Assembly: GCA_963920635.1 (NCBI GenBank)
Contig: OY987299.1
Location: forward strand, 64,028,692-64,092,691
Source of the DNA: Pseudeuparius sepicola
Lineage: Eukaryota; Arthropoda; Insecta; Coleoptera; Anthribidae
Direction of reading: 5' to 3'
DNA length: 64,000 bases
Part shown: positions 12,413-24,290 of the stretch, one piece after another
How positions within the stretch are numbered: position 1 is the stretch's first letter
Layout of the letters: every line of letters begins with the position of its first letter
Position numbers and translations under genes: made by a program
The notes under the pieces: model-generated
The model's database searches: none
What the model saw: the letters and a program-made list of their open reading frames with translations, nothing else
Told to the model about the DNA's origin: nothing

Positions 12413-13835
12413 TTGCCGGATTATTCCTACCAAGGACTCAGACGTATATCGTGTACATTTTCTAAGTATATATATCCCAATATACTTATTACAATGATTT
12501 TGATATTTAGGTACATTCTTGGAATATTCTATACATATACATAAACCTCGGAATGTTCTAAAACAGTACTTCCGTGGAACACAATAACAGCATGTGTAAA
12601 GTGAAACAATGTATATATCTTCTACAGTATATGCTAAGACTAAGCACAAAAGCCACCTGATTATGCCTACCAAGGACTCAGACGTATATATTATGGTGTA
12701 CATGTTCTTAGTATATGTTCCGATATACTTCCATGATTTTGATATTTGGGATATATTCTTAGAATATTATCTACATAAACCACGAAATGTTCTAAAACGT
12801 ACTTTCATGGAACACAAACAGCATGTGTAAAGTGAAACAATGTATCTTCTACAGAATATGCTAAGCATACTCCCTTGGAATTATTCCAACCAAGAACTCG
12901 GACGTATATGCTATATATGTTCTTAGTATATGTCCCGATATAGCTCCATGATTTTGATATTTGGGTACATACTTAGAATATTCTATATATAAACCTCGGA
13001 ATGTTCTAAAACGTACTTTCGTGGAACACAAACAGCATGTGTGAAGTGAAACGATGTATCTTCTACAGTATATGCTAAGCATAAGCCATTGTAATTATTC
13101 AAATCTAGAACTCAGACGTATATGCTATACATGTTCTTAGAATATGTCCCGATATAGTTCCATGATTTTGATATTTGGGTACATACTTAGAATATTCTAT
13201 ACATAAACCTCAGAATGTTCTAAAACGTTTTTCATGGAACACAAACGGAATGTGTGAAGTGAAACGATGTATCTTCTACAGTATATGCTAAGCATAAGCC
13301 ATTGGAATTATTCAAATCTAGAACTCAGACGTATATGCTATACATGGTCTTAGAATATGTCCCGATATAGTTCCATGATTTTGATATTTGGGTACATACT
13401 TAGAATATTCTATACATAAACCTCGGAATGTTCTAAAACGTACTTTCGTGGAACACAAACAGCATGTGTGAAGTGAAACGATGTATCTTCTACAGTATAT
13501 GCTAAGCATAAGCCATTGGAATTATTAAAATCTAGAACTCAGACGTATATGCTATACATGTTCTTAGAATATGTCCCGATATAGTTCCATGATTTTGATA
13601 TTTGGGTACATACTTAGAATATTCTATACATAAACCTCGGAATGTTCTAAAACGTACTTTCGTGGAACATAAATGGCATGTGTGAAGTGAAACGATGTTT
13701 CTTCTACAGTATATGCTAAGCATAAGCCATTGGAATTATTCAAATCTAGAACTCAGACGTATATGCTATACATGTGCTTAGTATATGTCCCGATTTATCT
13801 CCATGATTTTGGCTTTACCGGATATGCTTAACTTA
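12413..13835. repeat. tandem satellite-like array, ~215-240-bp unit, about seven copies
   Basis: Units begin with an attattc...gaactcagacgtat block at about 12421, 12660, 12881, 13097, 13314, 13530 and 13744. The spacing is 214-239 bp and becomes regular (~215 bp) in the later units. Each unit carries agaatattct, gaatgttctaaaacg, a catgtgtgaagtgaaac block and a tatgctaagcata palindrome. Later units are more alike than the first two, a sign of recent homogenisation. Open frames of ~63-97 residues inside it recur with the unit and are not considered genes. Confidence 0.85.
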
Positions 13836-14732
13836 TAATAAACAATATCCTTACGGAATATTCTCTACCCGCGCGTTGACAGCACATGCTTAGTATATGC
13901 AAAATGCGATTGTGTTATCTGGGTTTTAACAGTATTTTAGCAATTCAGTATTTTCAACTAATTTTTGGACAAATTCTTAATGGTTCTTTTAGCGAATATC
14001 ATGCAAAAAACTACCTTTCAGGTGCCTCGATGATTTTCCTTGCGAATGTCATATTCCTTTCTTGTTTTTATTATCCAAAAATCCTCTCGAAAATCACAAA
14101 AAGCACTAGGTAACTAGATGCACTGTTTTTAAACGATGTCCGCGAACGTATAACACTGCGTTGTCTTTTTTTACGGAAATACGAACAAAGCACTTCTTAT
14201 TTCACCGCCCGATCAGCTGATCTGCGTACACACCCGCCCACAGATTCATCGAAAACCGGTGTTGAAAATTAAACCGGCGAGATGCGTGAGGGTTTTCCAC
14301 AAACCAAATATGGCTATTGTGCCTATGACAAAGAAAACATCGTATAAGCATTTAGAATTCAAAACTAAACATGAGGATATTCAGTTTTTAAAATATTTAC
14401 TTAAAAAATACTGTACTTGTAGGCACCTACGTAATTTGCGACATTCCAAAACAAGTACTTAATATTGCTATAAAATTAATTTTTTCTCTCGTTTTCCCCT
14501 TAGTGTAAATACCTAATTATTTAACACTTGCATATGCCACTTGAAAAGAAAACAAAAAAGTTCTGTTAATTATTTCCAATGGTGTAGGTATACCTAGGCC
14601 AGGGTAGATAATTTTTGAGGCCAAAAAAATCTAGAACAGCATGGCCCTCATTGGAAAAGGAAGAAAATATAGCAAAAATAACAGGAAACATAATTTAAGG
14701 GCGATTTGAGGTACGGGGGTGGAAGGGGGTGA
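13836..14732. other. unassigned stretch
   Basis: No gene, RNA or repeat could be supported. Frames of 67-75 residues lack recognisable features. An ataattttgaggcc-type AT-rich sequence leads into the dispersed repeat that follows. Confidence 0.3.
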
Positions 14733-15140
14733 TCTTTTAGGGGTGGAAAACGGTTTATCACGATTTCCGCCAAAACTAACTCGTATCGAAAAAGGTTAAA
14801 TGGCAAAGTTGTAGGCAATAAAAAGATCTACAACTTTTGTATTTACACTTTTTTCACATAACCTCAAAATATCTGCGAAAAATCAAAATAACCGATTTTA
14901 TGGTTTTTAATTTTTATCTCCCGCAAAAAAGGTTTTTTCTACGAAATTTGGTGGATACTTACCTTCTTATGTTCCAAACACGCTGTAATTTTTTTCTAAT
15001 CAAAATATTTATTTTTACCCCTTATTTTAATTTTAAACCGAAAAAGTAACCTCATTTTGAATCGAAAATACCCACATCAAAAAAAGCTGCTTTTTAAAAA
15101 GTCGGTACGCTTTTTGTTCGTTGAAAATGCAAAAAACCAA
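14733..15140 (+). repeat. dispersed repeat, copy 1 (inverted partner at 36.8-37.2 kb)
   Basis: The segment starting cttttaggggtggaaaacgg matches, as reverse complement, the sequence ending at about 37203. It continues through the tacaacttttgtatttacac, ttttatctccc, taccccttattttaa-like and aaagtcggt blocks. The two copies differ at many positions. No coding potential is apparent; the family is unknown to me. Confidence 0.7.
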
Positions 15141-16211
15141 AATCTCGATTTCAAAAAAAAAAAAATTAATCACTGTATAGTGCGCACCAGTGTTTTAGAT
15201 GTTAGTTGGTCGAGCGGTATGTTCACAGGTGGCCTATAAGTAATTTATTTTGGTGTGGGTCTAAGAATTTAACGGAAACAACAGGGGAATTTTAATACAT
15301 ATATTTAAAAATAAATATAGTACGCCTATGGTGTACAAAATATGGGTTACATAAATATGGTAAAATAATCGTTGAAAAAAAAGGTACAGTTGAATTATTA
15401 AAAATATTAAACACTGAATTGACAATAAAAGTTTGAACAAAAATGTATTTACTAGTTTCCCTTGGTCCCCAAACCTAGGTGGCAAACAAGAATAGCTTAT
15501 TTCAAAAAGAATTCGGCTGAGAATAAATGTAGCTTAAATTACTTCACATAAAGTTATAAGGTTTAGGTATACAAGTTAGTTAGCCTGATGTCACAAACGG
15601 TAATAACTACAAATTATGAAAAATGCTCAAAAATGAAAATATAGACACAAAACCATTACTAATTCGAACTTGGCACAAAACACAATCAAAATACCCAAAT
15701 TTAGCGTGAAATACTAGTATGGTGCGTACACAGCACAGTTATGTTTCTAGCTATAGCAAAATACTCCAAGGCGCTTAAACTATTTACTACGTTCCAATAA
15801 AAATAAAAATATTTAGATACTCAATAATAGGGCAGCTCGGACGTCAAAATCAACAAAAACAAGATAGCTTACTTTTGGACAGCATACTGTATTAAGTTCG
15901 GTTCTTGGTGTGACTCTGTGGCAGGCAAGGCAGCAGACTCTGGATGTTGTTTCGGGCAGTACTTCACCCTACAATTGTTGGTCGGAGACTTCTCTCGATT
16001 TGGAAGAAACCCCTTTTTATAGCAGCCAAGTTCTTTGTTCTCGCCTCGATTCCAGGATTTGCACGTGTTCTTTGTGGGCGGATGGAATGTATAAACAACA
16101 TGATTTTAGCGAAAGTTTTTCCAAGAATACTAATAACCGTAGCGAACTTTTCTGGCGTTTTGATACTTACAATATATAAACAATATGGTTTTTCGTTTAA
16201 CTTAATGTTCC
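15141..16211. other. unassigned flank of the giant palindromic transposon
   Basis: It has no homology I can recognise and no supported gene. Two overlapping frames at 15910-16357 have no domain signature, and one of them runs across the transposon boundary at 16221, which argues against it. Confidence 0.3.
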
Positions 16212-16220
16212 TAGTTTCCG
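16212..16220. repeat. left 9-bp target-site duplication
   Basis: TAGTTTCCG immediately precedes the left terminus ACCGGT. The same nine bases follow the right terminus at 35791-35799. Confidence 0.85.
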
Positions 16221-16445
16221 ACCGGTGTGAATTTAGCAACGTTGCTAGCAACGTTTCTGGAGAGCGCGTCGAAAATTTTTCATTTTCGCCACTGGTCGAT
16301 CGAGGTAGACTTGATGTTCATTTTACAAACTTTTACAAAGATATTCGGGAAAATTAAACGTTACAGCCTTACACAAATCCAAAACTTTGTAAGATAGCGC
16401 AAAACGGTTGTCGCTTAAGATAAAAAACCGAATTTGGGACCGTTT
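16221..16445 (+). repeat. left terminal segment of the giant transposon
   Basis: A single-copy terminal segment, repeated inverted at about 35570-35790. Close to the tip it carries a short internal palindrome built on GCAACGTTGC (agcaacgttgctagcaacgt), a likely protein-binding site. It then runs into the first, most divergent units of the 163-bp array. Confidence 0.85.
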
Positions 16446-19400
16446 CCAGCAGATTTCGTAGATTTTACAGAGAACGAAAGATTGTGCCACCTCAATTTTT
16501 TTACACGAAACGTGGAAAAGGATGTCACTAAGGAAAAAGCTGTCAAAATTTTCCCAGGATTCTCATGGGCCAAGAAAAAATAAAAAATCCGAATTTTCGA
16601 TCGTTTCTAGCAGTCTTCTCAGATTTTCCAGAGAACGGAAAATTGTGCCACCTCAAGTTTTTTATATGACACGTGGGAAGGGATGTCATTGATGGAAAAG
16701 GTGTCAAAATTGTACCGGGATCCCCATGGGCGTGGAACAAAAATAAAAATGCAGAAATTGCGACCGTTTCTAGAAGTCTTCGTAGATTTTCCAGAGAACG
16801 GAAAGTTGTGCCACCTCAATTTTTTTATATGACACGTGGAAATGGATGTCAACAACGGAAAATGTGTAAAAATTTTTCCAGGATTCCCATGGGCGGAGAA
16901 GAAAAATAAAAAGTCCGAATTTGCGACCGTTTCTAGTAGCTTTCGTACATTTTCCAGAGAACGGAAAGTTGTGCCACCTCAATTTTTTTACATGACACGT
17001 GGAAAGAGATATCACTAACGGAAAATGTGTCAAAATTTTTCCAGGATTCCCATGGGCGGAGAAGAAAAATAAAAAGTCCGAACTTGCGACAGTTTCTAGT
17101 AGTTTTCGTACATTTCCCAGAGACGGAAAGTTGTGCCACTTCAATTTTTTTATATGATACGTGGAAATGGATGTCAACAACGGAAAATGTGTAAAAATTT
17201 TTCCAGGATTCCCATGGGCGGAGAAGAAAAATAAAAAGTCCGAATTTGCGACCGTTTCTAGTAGCTTTCGTACATTTTCCAGAGAACGGAAAGTTGTGCC
17301 ACCTCAATTTTTTTATATGACACGTGGAAAGAGATGTCACTAACGGAAAATTTGTCAAAATTTTTCCAGGATTTCCATGGGCGGAGAAGAAAAATAAAAA
17401 GTCCGAACTTGCGACAGTTTCTAGTAGTTTTCGTACATTTCCCAGAGAACGGAAAGTTGTGCCACCTCGATTTTTTTATATGACACGTGGAAATGGACGT
17501 CAATAAAGGAAAATGTGTCAAAATTTTTCCAGGATTCCCATGGGCGGAGAAGAAAAATATAAGAGTCCGAATTTGCGACCGTTTCTAGTAGTTTTCGTAC
17601 ATTTTCCAGAGAACGGAAAGTTGTGCCACCTCAATTTTTTTATATGACACGTGGAAATGGATGTCAATAACTGAAAATGTGTCAAAATTTTTCCAGGATT
17701 CCCATGGGCGGAGAAGAAAAATATAAGAGTCCGAATTTGCGACCGTTTCTAGTAGTTTTCGTACATTTTCCAGAGAACGGAAAGTTGTGCCACCTCAATT
17801 TTTTTATATGACACGTGGAAAGAGATGTCGCTAACGGAAAATTTGTCAAAATTTTTCCAGGATTCCCATGGGCGGAGAAGAAAAATAAAAAGTCCGAACT
17901 TGCGACAGTTTCTAGTAGTTTTCGTACATTTCCCAGAGAACGGAAAGTTGTGCCACCTCAATTTTTTTATATGACACGTGGAAATGGACGTCAATAAAGG
18001 AAAATATGTCAAAAATTTTCCAGGATTCCCATGGGCGGAGAAGAAAAATATAAGAGTCCGAATTTGCGACCGTTTCTAGTAGTTTTCGTACATTTTCCAG
18101 AGAACGGAAAGTTGTGCCACCTCAATTTTTTTATATGACACGTGGAAAGAGATGTCACTAACGGAAAATTTGTCAAAATTTTTGCAGGATTCCCATGGGC
18201 GGAGAAGAAAAATAAAAAGTCCGAACTTGCGACAGTTTCTAGTAGTTTTCGTACATTTCCCAGAGAACGGAAAGTTGTGCCACCTCAATTTTTTTATATG
18301 ACACGTGGAAATGGACGTCAATAAAGGAAAATGTGTCAAAATTTTTCCAGGATTCCCATGGGCGGAGAAGAAAAATATAAGAGTCCGAATTTGCGACCGT
18401 TTCTAGTAGTTTTCGTACATTTTCCAGAGAACGGAAAGTTGTGCCACTTCAATTTTTTTACATGACACGTGGAAAAGGAAGTCACTAACGGAAAATGTGT
18501 CAAAATTTTTCCAGGATTCCCATGGGCGGAGAAGAAAAATATAAGAGTCCAATTTGCGACCGTTTCTAGTAGTTTTCGTACATTTTCCAGAGAACGGAAA
18601 GTTGTGCCACTTCAATTTTTTTACATGACACGTGGAAAAGGATGTCACTAACGGAAAATTTGTCAAAATTTTTCCAGGATTCCCATGGGCGGAGAAGAAA
18701 AATAAAAAGTCCGAACTTGCGACAGTTTCTAGTAGTTTTCGTACATTTCCCAGAGAACGGAAAGTTGTGCCACCTCAATTTTTTTATATGACACGTGGAA
18801 ATGGACGTCAATAAAGGAAAATGTGTCAAAAATTTTCCAGGATTCCCATGGGCGGAGAAGAAAAATATAAGAGTCCGAATTTGCGACCGTTTCTAGTAGT
18901 TTTCGTACATTTTCCAGAGAAGGGATAGTTGTGCCACCTCAATTTTTTTATATGACACGTGGAAAGGGATGTCACTAGCGGAAAATGTGTCAAAATTTTT
19001 CCAGGATTCCCATGGGCGGAGAAGAAAATAAAAAGGTCAAATTTGAGACCGTTTCTAGCAGTTTTCGTAGGTTTTACAGAGAACGGAAAGTTGTGCCACC
19101 TCAATTTTTTTATATGACACGTGGAAAGAGATGTCACTAACGGAAAATGTGTCAAAATTTTTGCAGGATTCCCATGGGCGGAGAAGAAAAATAAAAAGTC
19201 CGAACTTGCGACAGTTTCTAGTAGTTTTCGTACATTTCCCAGAGAACGGAAAGTTGTGCCACATCAATTTTTTTATATGACACGTGGAAATTGACGTCAA
19301 TAAAGGAAAATGTGTCAAAATTTTTCCAGGATTCCCATGGTCGGAGAAGAAAAATATAAGAGTCCGAATTTGCGACCGTTTCTAGTAGTTTTCGTACATT

Positions 19401-20255
19401 TTCCAGAGAACGGAAAGTTGTGCCACCTAAATTTTTTTATATGACACGTGGAAATGGATGTCAATAACTGAAAATGTGTCAAAATTTTTGCAGGATTCCC
19501 ATGGGCGGAGAAGAAAAATATAAGAGTCAGAATTTGCGACAGTTTCTAGTAGTTTTCGTACATTTCCCAGAGAACGGAAAGTTGTGCCACCTCGATTTTT
19601 TTATATGACACGTGGAAATGGACGTCAATAAAGGAAAATGTGTCAAAATTTTTCCAGGATTCCCATGGGCGGAGAAGAAAAATATAAGAGTCCGAATTTG
19701 CGACCGTTTCTAGTAGTTTTCGTACATTTTCCAGAGAACGGAAAGTTGTGCCACCTCAATTTTTTTATATGACACGTGGAAATGGATGTCAATAACTGAA
19801 AATGTGTCAAAATTTTTCCAGGATTCCCATGGGCGGAGAAGAAAAATATAAGAGTCCGAATTTGCGACCGTTTCTAGTAGTTTTCGTACATTTTCCAGAG
19901 AACGGAAAGTTGTGCCACCTCAATTTTTTTATATGACACGTGCAAAGAGATGTCGCTAACGGAAAATTTGTCAAAATTTTTGCAGGATTCCCATGGGCGG
20001 AGAAGAAAAATAAAAAGTCCGAACTTGCGACAGTTTCTAGTAGTTTTCGTACATTTCCCAGAGAACGGAAAGTTGTGCCACCTCAATTTTTTTATATGAC
20101 ACGTGGAAGAGAATGTCACTAACGGAAAATGTGTCAAAATTTTTCCAGGATTCCCATGGGCGGAGATGAAGAATAATAAGTCCGAATTTGCGACCGTTTC
20201 TAGTAGTTTTCGTACATTTTTCAGAGAACCGAAAGTTGTGCCACTTCAATTTTTA
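16446..20255 (+). repeat. left outer tandem array, ~163-bp unit, about 23 copies
   Basis: The unit contains, in plus orientation: gcgaccgtttctagtag, ttcgtacattttccagagaa, cggaaagttgtgccacctca, ttttttatatgacacgtgga and ccaggattcccatgggcgga. Spacing between the cccatgggcgga boxes is 163-164 bp. Units near the transposon tip are the most diverged; inner ones are nearly identical and alternate between a few subtypes (gcgaccg with aatttgc, gcgacag with aacttgc). The repeated 60- and 87-residue frames on both strands arise from the array: a 163-bp period cannot keep one frame across units. Confidence 0.9.
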
Positions 20256-20289
20256 ATAATAGATAGGTTGGATTTGTTGTACATTGATT

Positions 20290-23200
20290 CTACTCCATAT
20301 CTGGTTGCTTGTAGACTTTATTAGCGTTTTTTAAAAGTAGCTTTTTTAAATGCAATCTATAGGCTTCAATGTCCACGTAGTCTTTCAAACTTTTATCATT
20401 TAATAAATTATTAGCGTAGTACAAAATGTAAACTCCACAACTCCAGGAATCGCGTTGTTTTACATGCTTGATAATTTTTGTTCGCCAACCAGAAATATCA
20501 GCTTGTTCGTTCTTTTTGTGATATGTGGTTAGAAAATAGGACATATATTCCTGAATTTTTTCTTCTTCTTGACCCATGGGATCGAGAAAGGAAAATTCCT
20601 TTTTATTTACGTCCGCCACCGCTAGGCACCAGTGTCTGTTCTTGATGTTAGATGGCATCAGTACTATTCCATTCAATTCATCATACCATAAGTCTTTTAT
20701 CTGACAATGTTTATTTACGGCAGGGTAAAAATCACAAATTTTATAATTTTCATTTGCGTGATTCGGAGTAGGTGGATTATCTGCAACTGATTCCTGGTAA
20801 AATGATAAATAATTATCCTTTTCGAAGTTTTCGCACAATTTGCATTGAAAATGTACGTCAGGATTTCTCAACCGATCACACTTGTCATCTTGGGCGGGTA
20901 AGCAATGGATATGAATCCAGCGAAAGCAAATTTCGCATTGTACCCACGAGACCTCGGGTAGAATTTGCTCTACAAATCCGCAGTATAAACAAGCTTTATG
21001 AACATCAGAAGAAGTTTTTAAAACCAGTGTTTTAACATCATGAACATAGTCCTCATTTATTGGACAATCAGTTACGCTTTTTTGAAAAGATCTAAGAATA
21101 AATAAGCCACTGTTAATATTGTCGGGACAGGCAACACATTTTATGTTGTACAAAGAAACGGATTCGCCTATATCTTCTAAAATACAACGAGCTTGGTCTT
21201 CCGAGCCATTATACAGTATAACTGTCCATTGCTGAAAGTCGATGACAAGCAGTTTATAATTTTTCAAGATATAAAAGGGCTTATAATTTACAACATTTTT
21301 ATTGTAATTCTGAAAAAGTGAATCTACGCTGCCCAACTTCATTAATTCATGTGGATATTTGACACCAGCGTTCTTTGAAATTACTTGCATGACGTATTCT
21401 AATACGTTCGGAGTCAAGAATGCTATTGGACGATCATTTATAGAATTATAGTCCCTGAAATATAATTCCCTGGATCTAAAAAAACATATGATGTAATCGT
21501 CACCTATGTCTTTATAGAAATTTATATCCGTTACCAACCCATTCTTATAACAGTCCAATAAAGGAGCTTTATCGTAGAGACTGTCATTATTCACTTCAAT
21601 TGTATTCCATAGTGATTTATCCTCGCTGACACTGCTGACCGGGGTGAGACTTTCATTTTTGATTTTTTTTAAATGAAGCATTTTATGATACCCAAATTTC
21701 TTTTTAATAGTTGAACTCTTTTTCCATCCCTCTTCCGCTAACAATGAGTCGGGTTCACCCCTTGGGCGAGCCAAATGATTTTTCGGAATATTATGTTTAG
21801 ATTCCTTTACTATTCCCAAAATGTGTTCCCTACTGCGACGGACTACTAGACTTGCCTTCAAATACGTTTCTTTATTCAGTATATTATTTTTTAATATACC
21901 GTTCCAATTTTCTACAGAGGCGTTGCTGTAACGTCTGCCTTCATTAATTAATCCTGACCAGGGCGGTACGTAGGGAACATATTTTGTTAGGACTACGTCC
22001 AACAATTCTTCTGAATAATATTCGTTATCGATTGACGGCGAATCATCGTAAATGAACTCTCTTTTTACCTTTTGAAAGATTTCAAAGAAGTCTCGGTAAA
22101 ACAGACTATTTTTATATTTAGATCGTTCCTGCTGAAAATCGCTCGTTTCGAGAAATGAATCGGAATAAGTCAGATAGTTGTCGTTCCTATTATTGTCTAC
22201 GCAGATTTTAATAAGATGGGAAAGATCCTTTTGCAATCGTGGCGTACTTTGTCTAGCTAGCAGTACTCTGCACAACTGTTTGAACCAAATTCGAAGCGTA
22301 TCCAAATCTTTTATGTGCACAGGTGCGGCTAATATTTCTTTTAGGTACTTACGAGCGGAACCTTCATATTTGTTTACATCGTTCGATATGATTCGCATGA
22401 AATGAGACCAACAAATTGTTATTATTGTGATGTCGGGTCTCAAAACTATGCCGGATTTCACAAGGTGGTAAATGTCATTGACATAATCAACAAGTGGTTC
22501 TTGATTCCAATATAAAGAAACTGCATTCAATAAAGCAAAACTGCAGTCAACAACTATTCTTTCGAATAAAGGCCAACGGAAACTATTCTTAATGGAAAAG
22601 GCTTTAAACAACGTCAAAAACACGCCAATGCTTGCCGTATCTTGCTTTATTGAAATTAGTTCTAATATCGGACATATCCTGCCATTTTCAGTTGCGACAA
22701 CACCGGAATAATATAAGCAAGATCCTTTCAGATGTTTGGGAGCTCTGACAATTGTGCCAGTAGCATCAAAATTGAGAGTTTTCGTTGAAGAACTTAGTAA
22801 CTTTAGTTGTGCTACGCTGTACAAGTGTATTTGAAAAGGGTCACATACCAATTGGATATAATCCAAATTCTCTCGTTTCATAAGTATCATATCGATTAAA
22901 TCATCGGTATCTCTGTCGAGGACCGAGCTTCTTTGGGATTTGATTTTTCTTAATACTTCGTCAGATTTTATGTCTTGCAAATTTCCAGATGAAAGAAGAG
23001 TTTGGTTTGATTTTTGTAAGGATTTAAGTTTATAACATAGTGATTTTTCTTGCCGTAACTCGTTGCTAACTAGAAGTCGCTTAATTCCCCTAACTTGCGA
23101 AGTTAATTTTTGAACGTGATTAAAATCTTTATTCGAACTAAATACGGTAATTTTCCCATAGGAAGTCATATAGATTTTAAATAATTTACAATAAGGATGG

Positions 23201-24003
23201 ACGCACTTGGCGTAAATTACCTCGGACTTCGAGTTACATCTTCTACTCTTTATTATGACATCACAAGTGCTGTTTACAAGTGACCTAATTTTTTTCCTTA
23301 AAATAAAGTTAAAGACGAGCGGTTTATTCTCACTTTCTTGAAATTCCTCGATAGAGAACTTGAATACTCCCTCAAACACATTACACGTCCTGTAGGTTTT
23401 ACCGATAGACATCGATTTATCGGATAAGTTTTTAGACCCCTTAGGTAAGATTCCTGCTGCTTTTGGAGTATTCGCTAAGGTAAAAGCAACATTTGGTACC
23501 ACCGGATCGTCTGGGGTTACTTTAGGACTAACATCATATTCGTTACTATTCGGTTCGTCCATTGACTTATTATAAGTGATAGACTCCAAACAAGCATCCA
23601 ATTGCATTCCGTTGTTAATAGTGACCATCGAATCTTCTTTCACATCCATATCCTTATTGTGTACTTCAAAAGATCTCTCACTCGATGTGTCAAATTCCTT
23701 CTCGTCCGGTACAATGTTAGACAACTCAAAACTATTTTCGAGGTCATCATAATCTGTTTTGACGGGGGTAGATGACGAAAGCGGTCTCGCCTCTAAATGT
23801 CTTCTAATAAATACTTTCAGATATAATCTGTTTTTTCTATTATTTTCCAAACCAAAATGAACACACATTTCACTGAACGTCGATTGGGGTTTTCTAACTC
23901 CCTCTAGAAATACGCCGGCGTCGTAGTGCCCTTTTTGCAAAAAATATTTTATTTGTTCTATTTTATCAAGGGTCGATTGATCCTTAAATGTCGGAGGTGC
24001 CAT
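20290..24003 (-). CDS. left copy of DDE transposase-PHD-Ulp1 protein, protease domain truncated internally
   Basis: This 1,237-residue open frame is the same protein as at 27994-31905, with no other difference noticed, but it lacks 66 residues (about 1109-1174 of the full form). The loss is an exact 198-bp deletion between two GA dinucleotides and keeps the frame. The edges are not GT/AG, so a processed intron is unlikely. The missing stretch includes the NTWLNN block that opens the Ulp1-type fold, while the His, Asp, Gln and Cys expected in the active site are still encoded. The DDE core and PHD finger are intact. It starts at ATG 24001-24003, preceded by the shared leader, and ends 35 bp before the outer array. 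It may be an active transposase without protease function. Confidence 0.88.
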   Translation of the reverse strand: MAPPTFKDQSTLDKIEQIKYFLQKGHYDAGVFLEGVRKPQSTFSEMCVHFGLENNRKNRLYLKVFIRRHLEARPLSSSTPVKTDYDDLENSFELSNIVPDEKEFDTSSERSFEVHNKDMDVKEDSMVTINNGMQLDACLESITYNKSMDEPNSNEYDVSPKVTPDDPVVPNVAFTLANTPKAAGILPKGSKNLSDKSMSIGKTYRTCNVFEGVFKFSIEEFQESENKPLVFNFILRKKIRSLVNSTCDVIIKSRRCNSKSEVIYAKCVHPYCKLFKIYMTSYGKITVFSSNKDFNHVQKLTSQVRGIKRLLVSNELRQEKSLCYKLKSLQKSNQTLLSSGNLQDIKSDEVLRKIKSQRSSVLDRDTDDLIDMILMKRENLDYIQLVCDPFQIHLYSVAQLKLLSSSTKTLNFDATGTIVRAPKHLKGSCLYYSGVVATENGRICPILELISIKQDTASIGVFLTLFKAFSIKNSFRWPLFERIVVDCSFALLNAVSLYWNQEPLVDYVNDIYHLVKSGIVLRPDITIITICWSHFMRIISNDVNKYEGSARKYLKEILAAPVHIKDLDTLRIWFKQLCRVLLARQSTPRLQKDLSHLIKICVDNNRNDNYLTYSDSFLETSDFQQERSKYKNSLFYRDFFEIFQKVKREFIYDDSPSIDNEYYSEELLDVVLTKYVPYVPPWSGLINEGRRYSNASVENWNGILKNNILNKETYLKASLVVRRSREHILGIVKESKHNIPKNHLARPRGEPDSLLAEEGWKKSSTIKKKFGYHKMLHLKKIKNESLTPVSSVSEDKSLWNTIEVNNDSLYDKAPLLDCYKNGLVTDINFYKDIGDDYIICFFRSRELYFRDYNSINDRPIAFLTPNVLEYVMQVISKNAGVKYPHELMKLGSVDSLFQNYNKNVVNYKPFYILKNYKLLVIDFQQWTVILYNGSEDQARCILEDIGESVSLYNIKCVACPDNINSGLFILRSFQKSVTDCPINEDYVHDVKTLVLKTSSDVHKACLYCGFVEQILPEVSWVQCEICFRWIHIHCLPAQDDKCDRLRNPDVHFQCKLCENFEKDNYLSFYQESVADNPPTPNHANENYKICDFYPAVNKHCQIKDLWYDELNGIVLMPSNIKNRHWCLAVADVNKKEFSFLDPMGQEEEKIQEYMSYFLTTYHKKNEQADISGWRTKIIKHVKQRDSWSCGVYILYYANNLLNDKSLKDYVDIEAYRLHLKKLLLKNANKVYKQPDME

Positions 24004-24290
24004 TTTGTTGAACGAGTGTTACTAAACGAAACTAGCCTACCCCAAACCTTTACAGACACTAAGTAAGATTTATGATTAAAAAAATAATATCACTTTCAGG
24101 TAGCTACTTAAAATCTTAGAAACCAGTTACGTACACTGCAACTCTATAAAACTAGCCGAAGTTAAAATAAACTCCACGATTTACACCTAATAACTTATAG
24201 CGATGTTATCTCCCTAAAATGTGGCTTAAAAATTACGAATTATTACCTACTTAAATTTAAGAACAACTAGGCATCTATCTATATAGGTGA
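24004..24290 (-). promoter_or_regulatory. 5' leader and probable promoter of left gene
   Basis: About 285 bp between the ATG and the inner tandem array, mirrored at 27706-27993 with no difference noticed. A TATA-like cctatatagata lies at its distal end, about 280 bp from the ATG. Promoter function is inferred from position only. Confidence 0.45.

Noticed and set aside
12410..13723. Repeated minus-strand frames of 63-97 residues
   Set aside because: They follow the tandem unit and lack domain features.
15910..16357. Two overlapping frames of 89 and 137 residues at the left flank
   Set aside because: No domain signature, and one crosses the transposon boundary, so it cannot be an ancestral gene.
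16543..20324. Many 60-140 residue open frames on both strands in the left outer array (and the mirrored ones at 31.9-35.4 kb)
   Set aside because: They repeat with the ~163-bp unit, overlap each other on both strands and change frame between units, so they are by-products of the satellite.
20772..22405. Frames of 75-87 residues antisense to the large gene (also 29592-31619)
   Set aside because: Shadows of the transposase-protease gene; no domain or independent start.
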